From Oscillospiraceae bacterium (lineage in GTDB: Bacteria > Bacillota > Clostridia > Oscillospirales > Oscillospiraceae): a stretch of DNA of 8,810 bases. Of the stretch, positions 1 to 6,003 are shown piece by piece; position 1 is the stretch's first letter, and the number at the start of each line of letters is the position of its first letter. The translations under genes were made by a program, and so were the position numbers. The stretch covers positions 1 through 8,810 of the forward strand of contig CACXBO010000191.1 of the NCBI GenBank assembly GCA_902765975.1, read 5' to 3'. The notes under the pieces are model-generated. The model saw only the letters and a list, made by a program, of their open reading frames with translations, ran no database searches and was not told where the DNA came from.

Positions 1-339
1 CAGCTTTTCAAAGAAATAATAAGAATCCTCATAGTTAAGTATGACAGCAAAGCTTTCGCCCTCAAGCTTTGTTGCGTTTTCTAACTTGCTTAGAGATTCT
101 CCGTCAAAGCTGATATCCCCGTTTTCGTCGTAAACATAAGGATAATAGTATCCCTCAATACAGTCGTCGATAGCGTGTCCGATAAGCTGAGGCTGATATA
201 GATTGAGCGCGGTAAGCACAAGGACGAGGATAATGCAGAGTATGAGCTTTCCTGCGTGCGGCTTTACGTATGCAAACAGTCTTCCAAAAACATTTCCTTT
301 ATAGTGGATCTCGGGGTTTTCTTCTCTCATTTTTGCCAT
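1..339 (-). CDS. Heterodimeric ABC exporter, second subunit (N-terminal part, cut by window edge)
   Basis: The first 113 codons of a membrane protein are visible; the frame is open to the left edge. The start is the ATG at 339, preceded by a GGGGGTGAGG ribosome site in the 14-base gap after the stop of the upstream exporter gene, so the two are almost certainly co-translated. The protein begins MAKMREENPE, has one hydrophobic segment (about residues 30-48, LILCIILVLVLTALNLY), then the family-typical P-Q-L-I-G-x-x-I-D stretch, followed by an unusually long polar, acidic, tyrosine-rich segment (about residues 60-113) before any second membrane helix. A large extracellular insert between helices 1 and 2 is known in BmrD/YheH-type subunits, which pair with BmrC/YheI. 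The neighbour is BmrC-like, so this is inferred to be the partner with the intact catalytic site. The ATPase domain is outside the window, so that cannot be checked. Transported substrate unknown (multidrug export is the family precedent). Confidence 0.85.
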   Translation of the reverse strand, partial: MAKMREENPEIHYKGNVFGRLFAYVKPHAGKLILCIILVLVLTALNLYQPQLIGHAIDDCIEGYYYPYVYDENGDISFDGESLSKLENATKLEGESFAVILNYEDSYYFFEKL

Positions 340-353
340 AAGACCTCACCCCC

Positions 354-2117
354 TCAGTCGACCATTCGCAGCTCTGATTCAAGCTGCTGCTTTCGGACCA
401 TAGAAGCATAAGCACCGTCTTTTTCAAGAAGCTCTTCCCGAGTTCCGTATTCTATTATCCTGCCGTCCTCAAGCACCATAACGTGATCGGCGTTCTGAAC
501 GGTGGATACTCTGTGCGCTATCATAATTGTGGTCTTGCCTCGGCGGCTTTCCTTCAGATTATAGAGGATCCGTTCTTCCGTATCCGTATCGACTGCGGAG
601 AGCGAGTCGTCGAGGATAAGGATAGGGCTGTCTTTCAAAATGGCTCTTGCGATAGAGCTGCGCTGCTTCTGTCCGCCTGAGAGCGTAACTCCCCTCTCAC
701 CGACAACGGTCTCATAGCCGTCTGGAAAGTCCATTATATTATCGTGGATATCCGCGCTTTTTGCGGCTGCCTCTATCTCCCCGTGCGAAGCGTCGAGCTT
801 TCCGAAAGAGATATTGCCTGCGAGAGTATCCGAAAACATAAAGTTGTCCTGCGGAACGTAAGCAATATTCTCGTGCAGTACGCTGAGCGGTATCTTCTTT
901 ATATCGTGGCCGTCCAGCGTTATTGAGCCTGCGTCGATATCGTATACTCTTTCGATCAGATTGACGAAGGTGGTCTTGCCGGACCCCGTCCTTCCGAGTA
1001 TGGCGAGGGTCTCTCCCTTTCTTATTCTGATGCTGACGTTGTCCATTGCAAGCGGAAGGTCTTCTTTATATCTGAAGGATACTCCGCTGAACTCAATATC
1101 GCCTTCAAGCTTTTCAACGGAGTCCGGCTCAGGGTCGTCGGCTATATCGGGAGTTTCGTCGAATACCTCGTGGATTCTGTTTATTCCTGCTATGCCCTGA
1201 GACACGAGAGTCACTGAGTCGCCGAGCGCGAGCATTGGCCAGATAAGAGAACCGATATAGTAATTAAAGGTAACGAAGCTTCCGAGGGTCATCTCGCCGC
1301 GTATGGTGTATGTTCCTCCGAAAACTATGGCAACGACGTAGGTCGCGCCAACAAGAAAATGCAGTACGGGACCGAACGCCGAGTCGAGCTTCTGTACGTT
1401 CATGGCGGTTTTTCTGTTTGCGTCGTTCACTTTTTCAAACGCCTTTTCCTGAGCCTTCTCCTGAACGAACGCCTTAATGACTCTCTCTCCGGATATGCTC
1501 TCCTGAACGAAATCAGAAAGGGCCGCTATGGACTCCTGCTTCTTTGCCCAGCGTTTCTCTATCAGGTCGCCGTAAAAATATCCGAATATCGCTATTACGC
1601 CCATTGGTATAAGAGTATACAGAGTCAGGCTTACGCTCACCTTTGTAAACATTCGGAAAAGCACCATTACGGTCAGCACGGTCGCATCGAATGCGGAAAC
1701 TATCGCCGGACCGATAGCCATTCTGACCGCCTCAAGGTCGTTTGTGAAATAGCTCATTATATCGCCGGTTTTGTGCTCGTTATAATATCTCTGTGAAAGG
1801 CACTCAAGCTTTGAAAACAGCATATCGCGCAGTCTGCGCTCTATCTTTCTCGCTGTTCCGAAGATAAATATCCTGTATAAAAATCTTCCGGCAACTATGA
1901 TAGCGCCGCACAGCACAATCCTGAGGCATATTTTCAGGACTCCGTTTATATCAAGCGTAAAGCTCTCAAGCCCGTCTATAACGCTTCCTATGAACTCGGG
2001 TATGTACAGATTCACAAAGTCAACGGTAAACAGCATAGCGAGACCGATGGCATAGTGGATACTGTATCTGCCGAGGAGCGGCAGTATTACCTTCGTTCTT
2101 CCCTTCTTCTCTTTCAT
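354..2117 (-). CDS. Heterodimeric ABC exporter, BmrC/YheI-like subunit (permease fused to ATPase, degenerate site)
   Basis: A 587-residue half-transporter of normal family length. The N-terminal membrane domain has about six helices (residues 20 to 305); the ATPase domain covers roughly 340-580. Visible motifs: Walker A GRTGSGKTT (375-383), Q-loop Gln423 (VPQDN), signature LSGGQ (479-483), Walker B ILILDD ending at 504, D-loop SAVD (507-510) and H-loop His535. The residue after the Walker B aspartate is Asp504, where a catalytic glutamate is normal. This E-to-D change is the hallmark of the non-catalytic half of heterodimeric exporters such as BmrC, LmrC and TM287, and it predicts that the next gene supplies the working site. 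The start at 2117 has a GGAGG site 4 bases upstream. A promoter and a small inverted repeat lie just ahead. The protein acts in the cytoplasmic membrane; multidrug or peptide export is likely but the substrate is not evident. Confidence 0.95.
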   Translation of the reverse strand: MKEKKGRTKVILPLLGRYSIHYAIGLAMLFTVDFVNLYIPEFIGSVIDGLESFTLDINGVLKICLRIVLCGAIIVAGRFLYRIFIFGTARKIERRLRDMLFSKLECLSQRYYNEHKTGDIMSYFTNDLEAVRMAIGPAIVSAFDATVLTVMVLFRMFTKVSVSLTLYTLIPMGVIAIFGYFYGDLIEKRWAKKQESIAALSDFVQESISGERVIKAFVQEKAQEKAFEKVNDANRKTAMNVQKLDSAFGPVLHFLVGATYVVAIVFGGTYTIRGEMTLGSFVTFNYYIGSLIWPMLALGDSVTLVSQGIAGINRIHEVFDETPDIADDPEPDSVEKLEGDIEFSGVSFRYKEDLPLAMDNVSIRIRKGETLAILGRTGSGKTTFVNLIERVYDIDAGSITLDGHDIKKIPLSVLHENIAYVPQDNFMFSDTLAGNISFGKLDASHGEIEAAAKSADIHDNIMDFPDGYETVVGERGVTLSGGQKQRSSIARAILKDSPILILDDSLSAVDTDTEERILYNLKESRRGKTTIMIAHRVSTVQNADHVMVLEDGRIIEYGTREELLEKDGAYASMVRKQQLESELRMVD

Positions 2118-2132
2118 CTTTCCTCCGTATTG

Positions 2133-2147
2133 CGCTCAGACCGAGCG
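2133..2147. promoter_or_regulatory. Inverted repeat after the ABC exporter transcription start (possible operator or leader hairpin)
   Basis: Perfect 15-bp inverted repeat, CGCTC-N5-GAGCG. It lies about +5 to +19 relative to the transcription start predicted from the promoter at 2158-2186 and upstream of the ribosome site. The position suits a repressor operator; it could also be a short leader hairpin. A repeat with the same GCTC-N5-GAGC core occurs at 8663-8677. Confidence 0.4.
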
Positions 2148-2157
2148 TACTCTGGAA

Positions 2158-2186
2158 ATTATACAGAAATAGATTTAAATCCGCAA
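2158..2186 (-). promoter_or_regulatory. Promoter of the ABC exporter operon
   Basis: On the minus strand, -35 TTGCGG (2186-2181) and a perfect -10 TATAAT (2163-2158) are 17 bp apart, the ideal spacing for a housekeeping sigma factor. The predicted start is near 2151, giving a leader of about 33 bases before the ATG at 2117. Its position in the 86-bp gap after the 93-residue gene means the exporter can be transcribed independently of lexA, although no terminator separates them. Confidence 0.75.
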
Positions 2187-2203
2187 TACTAATTTTGACC
2201 TTT

Positions 2204-2485
2204 TCATACAGCTTTGCACCGATCTGCAGCCGGGCGAGCGGCTTTTGGGCGCCCTTTTAGATGCACGAACCATTTGACGTCATCTTCAAGGTACAGGAAA
2301 GTCTGTTTCCCGTCTATTATCACGGTATATCTTAACGTCGGTCTAACAGCGGCGACACGCTCTACGGAGCGGACCCGGTCTATTTTATACTCCGCCCCGT
2401 TCTCAAACGAAATACACATGGGAATACATTCGCCGTCTATCTGATGCGCGGCAAGCACCTCGACGTAAACCTTTCTTTTATCCAT
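2204..2485 (-). CDS. Small conserved-looking protein co-translated with LexA (function unknown)
   Basis: A 93-residue soluble protein with no signal peptide or membrane segment. It starts two bases after the lexA stop (TAA-AT-ATG), and its GGGAGG ribosome site overlaps the last lexA codons, so translation is coupled to lexA. Residues 4-76 read as alternating beta strands (KVYVEVLAAH; CISFENGAEYKIDRV; RYTVIIDGKQTFLYLED; KWFVHL). The end (about 77-93) is basic and Ala/Pro-rich and looks unstructured. From memory, small proteins with an F/Y-x-I-D-R-V motif and an R-Y-T-V-x-I-x-G-K-x-T-x-L segment occur beside LexA or Y-family polymerases in Clostridia. No biochemical role is known to me. The setting suggests an accessory role in the SOS response, perhaps binding the polymerase or DNA, but that is inference. 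The gene itself is well supported. Confidence 0.8.
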   Translation of the reverse strand: MDKRKVYVEVLAAHQIDGECIPMCISFENGAEYKIDRVRSVERVAAVRPTLRYTVIIDGKQTFLYLEDDVKWFVHLKGRPKAARPAADRCKAV

Positions 2486-2487
2486 AT

Positions 2488-3093
2488 TTACCTCCCAAGC
2501 CGCTTGATAACGCTGCGAGCAACTCCCTGCACTAAACAGTAATCGACTGCTATATCAGAAAGACGTCTGTTTTCCGGATGAAGTATTGTTTTCCCTGTTT
2601 CTTTGTCAAAAAATATCCTTTTTAGAGTGTTTTCATTATCGACAAGGGCAACTACGATATCCCCGTCCCTCGCCATGTCCGTTCGCTCGATAACAACGAG
2701 GTCGCCTGACGCTATACCAGCCTCTATCATCGAATCTCCGTCGGCGCGGAGAATATAAAAGCTTCCCTCTCCGAATATCTCAGCCGGAAGCGGAACATAA
2801 GCCTCCACGCTCTCCTGCTCTTCCTCCGGCGATCCGCAGGGTATGGAGCCCACAATGGCAGCTCGCGATACGGCGCCGGACAGCTTTGCCGTGGCGTCTG
2901 TGGTGATAGTGCCCCCGTCGTATTTGATCATGTTGCGCTCAGACATTGCAACAAGATATTTATAAGCGGTTCCTCGGGAGACGCCGACCGCATCGGCGAT
3001 TTTAGTTGTTGACGGCGACCTCCCCGTTTTGAGTATGTACTCCTCGGCGTAGCGCTTTATTCTTTCCATAAGCCCGGCGTCTTTTGCTCTCAT
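2488..3093 (-). CDS. lexA: LexA-type SOS repressor with a Cys-Gly cleavage site
   Basis: A 201-residue transcriptional repressor of normal LexA length. Residues about 9-60 form a winged helix-turn-helix (SPSTTKIADAVGVSRGTAYKYL, with recognition helix around SRGTAYKYL). Residues about 78-200 form the S24 self-cleaving domain: cleavage site Cys86-Gly87 in GSIPCGSP, nucleophile Ser121 in GDSM, and general base Lys158 in NTLKRI. The Ser-Lys spacing of 37 equals that of E. coli LexA (119/156). In E. coli LexA the scissile bond is Ala-Gly; UmuD proteins and some phage repressors use Cys-Gly. The recognition helix differs from the Bacillus DinR/LexA type, fitting the lack of a GAAC-N4-GTTC box in the promoter region. 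The start at 3093 has AAGGAGG 7 bases upstream. RecA-stimulated cleavage would derepress this gene, its small partner and probably the divergent polymerase. Confidence 0.92.
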   Translation of the reverse strand: MRAKDAGLMERIKRYAEEYILKTGRSPSTTKIADAVGVSRGTAYKYLVAMSERNMIKYDGGTITTDATAKLSGAVSRAAIVGSIPCGSPEEEQESVEAYVPLPAEIFGEGSFYILRADGDSMIEAGIASGDLVVIERTDMARDGDIVVALVDNENTLKRIFFDKETGKTILHPENRRLSDIAVDYCLVQGVARSVIKRLGR

Positions 3094-3109
3094 ATCCGCC
3101 CCTCCTTTT

Positions 3110-3126
3110 GGAAGCGCATTGCTTCC
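3110..3126. promoter_or_regulatory. Candidate LexA operator: perfect 17-bp inverted repeat
   Basis: GGAAGC-N5-GCTTCC, a perfect 6+6 inverted repeat. It lies about +4 to +20 relative to the predicted lexA transcription start and immediately upstream of the lexA ribosome site. Bound repressor here would block lexA transcription, as expected for autoregulation. In RNA it could also fold as a hairpin beside the ribosome site. It does not resemble the Bacillus or E. coli SOS boxes, so assigning it to LexA is inference from position. Confidence 0.5.
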
Positions 3127-3135
3127 GATAGCTTT

Positions 3136-3164
3136 ATTATATACCCGCTCTTCCCTTTTTGCAA
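3136..3164 (-). promoter_or_regulatory. Promoter of lexA and the 93-residue gene
   Basis: On the minus strand, -35 TTGCAA (3164-3159) and a perfect -10 TATAAT (3141-3136) are exactly 17 bp apart. The predicted start is near 3129, about 36 bases before the lexA ATG. The inverted repeat at 3110-3126 follows directly. Confidence 0.8.
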
Positions 3165-3188
3165 GAGGGAAAAATTTATAATCCGACC

Positions 3189-3217
3189 TGTAAATGTCCT
3201 ATATTGCGTGATATAAT
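3189..3217 (+). promoter_or_regulatory. Promoter of the translesion polymerase / YolD-like operon
   Basis: Extended -10 TGATATAAT (3209-3217), a perfect TGn-TATAAT. The -35 is weak (TGTAAA, 3189-3194, 17-bp spacing), as is usual with extended -10 promoters. The predicted start near 3224 leaves about 30 bases before the chosen ATG at 3254. It points away from the lexA promoter, with the two -35 regions about 24 bp apart, so one bound repressor could affect both. Confidence 0.7.
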
Positions 3218-3253
3218 AACCCTACAGAAATCAGGATGGGAGGCGTAAGGAGA

Positions 3254-4531
3254 ATGGAAAAGAGAATGTATCTCTGCATAGATCTTAAAAGCTTCTACGC
3301 CTCAGTGGAATGTGTTGAACGGGGACTCGATCCTATGGCAGCGAATCTGGTAGTCGCAGATCCGGAACGGTCAACAGGAACGATATGCCTTGCGGTCAGT
3401 CCTTCAATGAAGGCGCTTGGCGTAAAGAACAGATGCAGACTATTTGAAATTTCCAAGGATATTGACTATATAATCGCCACGCCGCGGATGCAGAAGTATA
3501 TAGACTACGCCGCGGATATATACGGAACGTATCTGCGGTATATTTCGCCTGATGATATATACGTATACTCAATTGATGAAGCGTTTCTCGATATAACCGG
3601 ATATATGAAAACGTATAACAAAACGGCTCGGGAGCTTGCGATTTTTCTTATGGATAAGGTCACCGAGGCCGTTGGCGTAAGAGCGGCGGCTGGCATAGGC
3701 ACGAATCTTTATCTTGCAAAAATCGCGCTTGATATAACGGCAAAGCACTCCCACGATTTCGTAGGCGAGCTGGATGAGGAAGCATATAAAAAAACGCTTT
3801 GGCGTCACCGACCGCTCACCGACTTTTGGCGCATAGGTCCGGCGACTGCAAAGCGGCTTGCGCGACTCGGAATATTTGATATGCGCGGCATAGCCGAGGC
3901 CGACGAGACCGTGCTATACAAGGAATTCGGAATAGACGCGGAGCTTATGATAGACCATGCTAACGGGATAGAGCCGGTCACGATAGCGGATATAAAAGCC
4001 TACAGACCGCGTTCCAAGTCGCTGTCTTCCGGTCAGGTTCTTATGCGCGATTACGGATTTGACGAAGCGAAGACAGTTTTGAAGGAGATGACAGACTCAT
4101 TATCACTCGATATGGTGGATAAGGGGCTCGTGACCTCTTCTCTCGGACTTTATATAGGCTATTCAAGCTCTGTTGTAAAAGCCCCCGACAAGGGCAGCGT
4201 GAATCTCGGGACCGAAACGAACGCCGACAGCGTTATGATACCTGCCATGGTTTCTCTTTTCGATAGAATCGCCGATAAAAAAGCGCCGATAAGAAGGCTG
4301 AATATCGCAACAGGCGAACTTATTGACGATCCGGGCTTCTTTCAGGATAGCCTTTTCGGAGATGAGCCCGGAGTAACAAAATTAATAAAGAACCGCAAAA
4401 TACAGCAGGCGGTGCTTGACATCAAAAAGAAGCACGGCAAAAATGCAATACTCAAAGGGATCGATTTTGAAGATGGCGCAACAAGAAAAGAACGCAACAG
4501 GCAGATAGGAGGGCACAAGAGTGGCGAGTAG
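3254..4531 (+). CDS. Y-family translesion DNA polymerase (UmuC / YqjW-like)
   Basis: Copies damaged DNA past lesions with low fidelity. The 425 residues match the UmuC/YqjW group. Catalytic carboxylates are visible: Asp10 in CIDLKSFYASVEC and Asp108-Glu109 in YSIDEAFLD. The palm/fingers cover about 1-170, a helix-hairpin-helix thumb about 185-245 (DFWRIGPATAKRLARLGI), and the little-finger domain about 255-355. A clamp-binding-like motif QDSLFG (364-369) precedes the group's conserved tail (IQQAVLDIKKKHGKNAILKG, then ERNRQIGGHK). I chose ATG 3254 (MEKRMYLCID) because GGGAGG at 3238-3243 can serve it. The upstream in-frame ATG at 3236 lies only about 12 bases after the predicted transcription start and has only a weak CAGG before it; ATG 3266 is also possible. 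The last 11 bases overlap the YolD-like gene. Divergence from lexA implies SOS control. Confidence 0.93.
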   Translation: MEKRMYLCIDLKSFYASVECVERGLDPMAANLVVADPERSTGTICLAVSPSMKALGVKNRCRLFEISKDIDYIIATPRMQKYIDYAADIYGTYLRYISPDDIYVYSIDEAFLDITGYMKTYNKTARELAIFLMDKVTEAVGVRAAAGIGTNLYLAKIALDITAKHSHDFVGELDEEAYKKTLWRHRPLTDFWRIGPATAKRLARLGIFDMRGIAEADETVLYKEFGIDAELMIDHANGIEPVTIADIKAYRPRSKSLSSGQVLMRDYGFDEAKTVLKEMTDSLSLDMVDKGLVTSSLGLYIGYSSSVVKAPDKGSVNLGTETNADSVMIPAMVSLFDRIADKKAPIRRLNIATGELIDDPGFFQDSLFGDEPGVTKLIKNRKIQQAVLDIKKKHGKNAILKGIDFEDGATRKERNRQIGGHKSGE

Positions 4532-4865
4532 ACCGGAGCACAGAATGTCGATTTCCGACCGTGCAAAGCAGTTTTCATCCTTTGACGCACTTTCGGGTCT
4601 TGAGGCGGCTCTCGAAAGGAAAAGGCGCGAGCTCGGACTTTTTGAGAAGCCGATCCTCGGTGAAGACGCGCTTGTCGCGCTCAATGAAAAGCTGTCTGAA
4701 CTCAGTAAGGGCAAACGCGTATCAATCAAATATTACTCTTCAGGAGAATTTCACGTATCCTCCGGGGTAATCGCCGCCGTAGATAAGACGGAACACTTCA
4801 TTTCGCTGGATGGCGAGAGGATCAGCTTTGACGATATAGACGATATTCTATTTGAAATAGAGTAA
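4521..4865 (+). CDS. YolD-like protein
   Basis: A 114-residue small soluble protein of the YolD-like family, known in Bacillus as the partner gene of Y-family polymerases (YqjW-YqjX, UvrX-YolD). Typical features are visible: an N-terminal DRAKQFSSFDALSGLEAAL helix segment (13-31), a charged helix (ERKRREL), then a beta-rich C-terminal half (about 66-114: KRVSIKYYSSGEF, GVIAAVD, HFISLDGERISFDDIDDI). The start is GTG 4521: it overlaps the polymerase stop by 11 bases and has a strong AGGAGG (4507-4512) 8 bases upstream. The in-frame ATG at 4545 has a poorer site. The overlap implies translational coupling and roughly matched expression. The biochemical role is not settled; an accessory or regulatory function for the polymerase is inferred from constant pairing. 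The stop codon shares bases with the terminator stem. Confidence 0.92.
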   Translation: MASRPEHRMSISDRAKQFSSFDALSGLEAALERKRRELGLFEKPILGEDALVALNEKLSELSKGKRVSIKYYSSGEFHVSSGVIAAVDKTEHFISLDGERISFDDIDDILFEIE

Positions 4866-4911
4866 GCGCCCTCACCCGGCATCAGCCGAACGAGAGCGCT
4901 TTATGCTTTTT
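4864..4911 (+). terminator. Rho-independent terminator between converging operons
   Basis: The long stem pairs 4864-4873 (AAGCGCCCTC) with 4892-4901 (GAGAGCGCTT), 10 positions with one mismatch. It encloses a second perfect stem CGGC-ATCA-GCCG (4877-4888). A T-rich tail with TTTTT at 4907-4911 follows on the plus strand, so it mainly terminates the polymerase/YolD unit. The minus-strand operon stops at 4915 and would read into the same hairpin, but the tail on that side is poor in T, so termination there may be weaker. Confidence 0.8.
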
Positions 4912-4914
4912 AAA

Positions 4915-6003
4915 TTATGTAAATTCCCACCTGCCGGTATAATATCCTACAATACCGTGTTTCTTTATCAGCGTTCCGTATTCGTCCGTTTGGCAGAGCG
5001 AAACGATATCTCCGGCGGCAAGCTCCGGCTTGTAATCGGTATAATCCCAGCAGTAACAATTTCCGCGGTACTCGTAGATTTTCTCGTTCACTATCGTTTT
5101 TTCGCTGTTTATTGCAGGAATAAAGCAGAGCGTCTCCGTTTTTCCCCTATTAATGATCTCTACGAGCGTTTTCGGGTGGATAAGAAGAGTTGGATTATCG
5201 CTTTCTTTCTGAGCCTCAAGCACCCTTATTTTCGGAAGACTGTCATAATATCCGGACTCTGCAACGGCGCCGGAACGAAAAACAAGATAGTTTATCTGAC
5301 CCCAGCTTTTAAGGCTGTTGCCTCCGTCGATGCTGATAATATTGCTGACTTCATTATAATACGGAGCAACATTTATAATGCTCTCACAGTAGTTTGACGC
5401 CGGCCAGTGCCCGACGATAACAGTTTTATCAAAGCGATGCTTATCCGTTCCGAAATGCGGCTTTGAAAGGCAGGTCTCAGGCTTCTGCTCGGAAAGCGGG
5501 CGATCGTCAAGGCCGGCGTGAACGAAAACCGCGAAGTCCGTTTCAATTATATGCGGAAGGCTGTCAAGAAACGCGATCTCGTCCGCGTAATGATAGAATA
5601 TCGCCTTTTTCAGAGTTTTTAATTCTTCAAGCGTATTCCAAGGAAGCGAAAGCTCTCTCCCCATCTCAAACAGCGTGCAGTTCGTTACGATCCTTGTATA
5701 GTTCAGCATGGCCTCATCTGACGTAATCCCGTCGCGCCAGTCAATAAAAAGAGCGTCGTTATTGCCAAGTACCATAAAAACTCGTCCTGTTTTGGCAAGC
5801 TCCATAACGTGATGCAAAAGTGGAAGACCGCTTCCGCCCTTTTCAAGAATGTCACCGACAATAATCAGCGCATCTTTTTCGGAAAAACAAGACTTATCCA
5901 AAACTGCCTTAAATCCATCTGCATCGCCGTGTACGTCGCTCAATACGATAACTCTTTCAAAACGGGAGGTATCTAAAAAGCGGTATTTTGCAAACTTACA
6001 CAC
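4915..6003 (-). CDS. Calcineurin-like metallophosphoesterase with C-terminal extension
   Basis: A 362-residue cytoplasmic phosphatase of the calcineurin-like/PPP fold. Metal and active-site motifs are in the usual order: Asp23-x-His25 (SDVHGD), Gly50-Asp51 (GDILEKG), Gly80-Asn-Asn-Asp83 (GNND), His162 (VHAGLDDR) and His199 (VGHWPAS). The fourth motif is normally GNHE/GNHD, so the conserved histidine is replaced by Asn; the second has EKG where PPP enzymes have DRG. Overall it looks like an ApaH/PrpE-like enzyme, but the substrate (protein phosphate, dinucleotide polyphosphate or other) cannot be read from sequence. Residues about 255-362 are an extra region ending in a beta-rich, SH3-like stretch (AAGDIVSLCQ ... 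HGIVGYYTGRWEF). The start is GTG 6003, overlapping the U32 gene by 8 bases, with GGAG 8 bases upstream. It is the last gene of the thyA operon. Confidence 0.85.
   Translation of the reverse strand: MCKFAKYRFLDTSRFERVIVLSDVHGDADGFKAVLDKSCFSEKDALIIVGDILEKGGSGLPLLHHVMELAKTGRVFMVLGNNDALFIDWRDGITSDEAMLNYTRIVTNCTLFEMGRELSLPWNTLEELKTLKKAIFYHYADEIAFLDSLPHIIETDFAVFVHAGLDDRPLSEQKPETCLSKPHFGTDKHRFDKTVIVGHWPASNYCESIINVAPYYNEVSNIISIDGGNSLKSWGQINYLVFRSGAVAESGYYDSLPKIRVLEAQKESDNPTLLIHPKTLVEIINRGKTETLCFIPAINSEKTIVNEKIYEYRGNCYCWDYTDYKPELAAGDIVSLCQTDEYGTLIKKHGIVGYYTGRWEFT

Noticed and set aside
2231..2258. GC-rich palindromes (GGGCGCCC at 2247-2254 and a nearby short stem) as a terminator
   Set aside because: They lie inside the 93-residue coding region, the T-rich side faces the strand with no gene, and no T-run follows in the direction of transcription.
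3177..3182. A second TATAAT on the plus strand in the lexA-polymerase gap
   Set aside because: No -35-like hexamer at 16-18 bp; the extended -10 at 3209-3217 is far better placed for the polymerase gene.
3236..3253. Upstream start for the polymerase (six extra residues, MGGVRR)
   Set aside because: That ATG lies about 12 bases after the predicted transcription start and has only a weak CAGG before it. The GGGAGG within this stretch fits as the ribosome site for ATG 3254.
4382..4729. 115-codon minus-strand frame across the polymerase/YolD junction
   Set aside because: It is Ser/Leu-rich antisense translation of two well-supported genes.
4903..5397. 164-codon open frame on the plus strand
   Set aside because: It is entirely antisense to the phosphoesterase gene, which has clear motifs. 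The translation shows no family features and there is no ribosome site or promoter.
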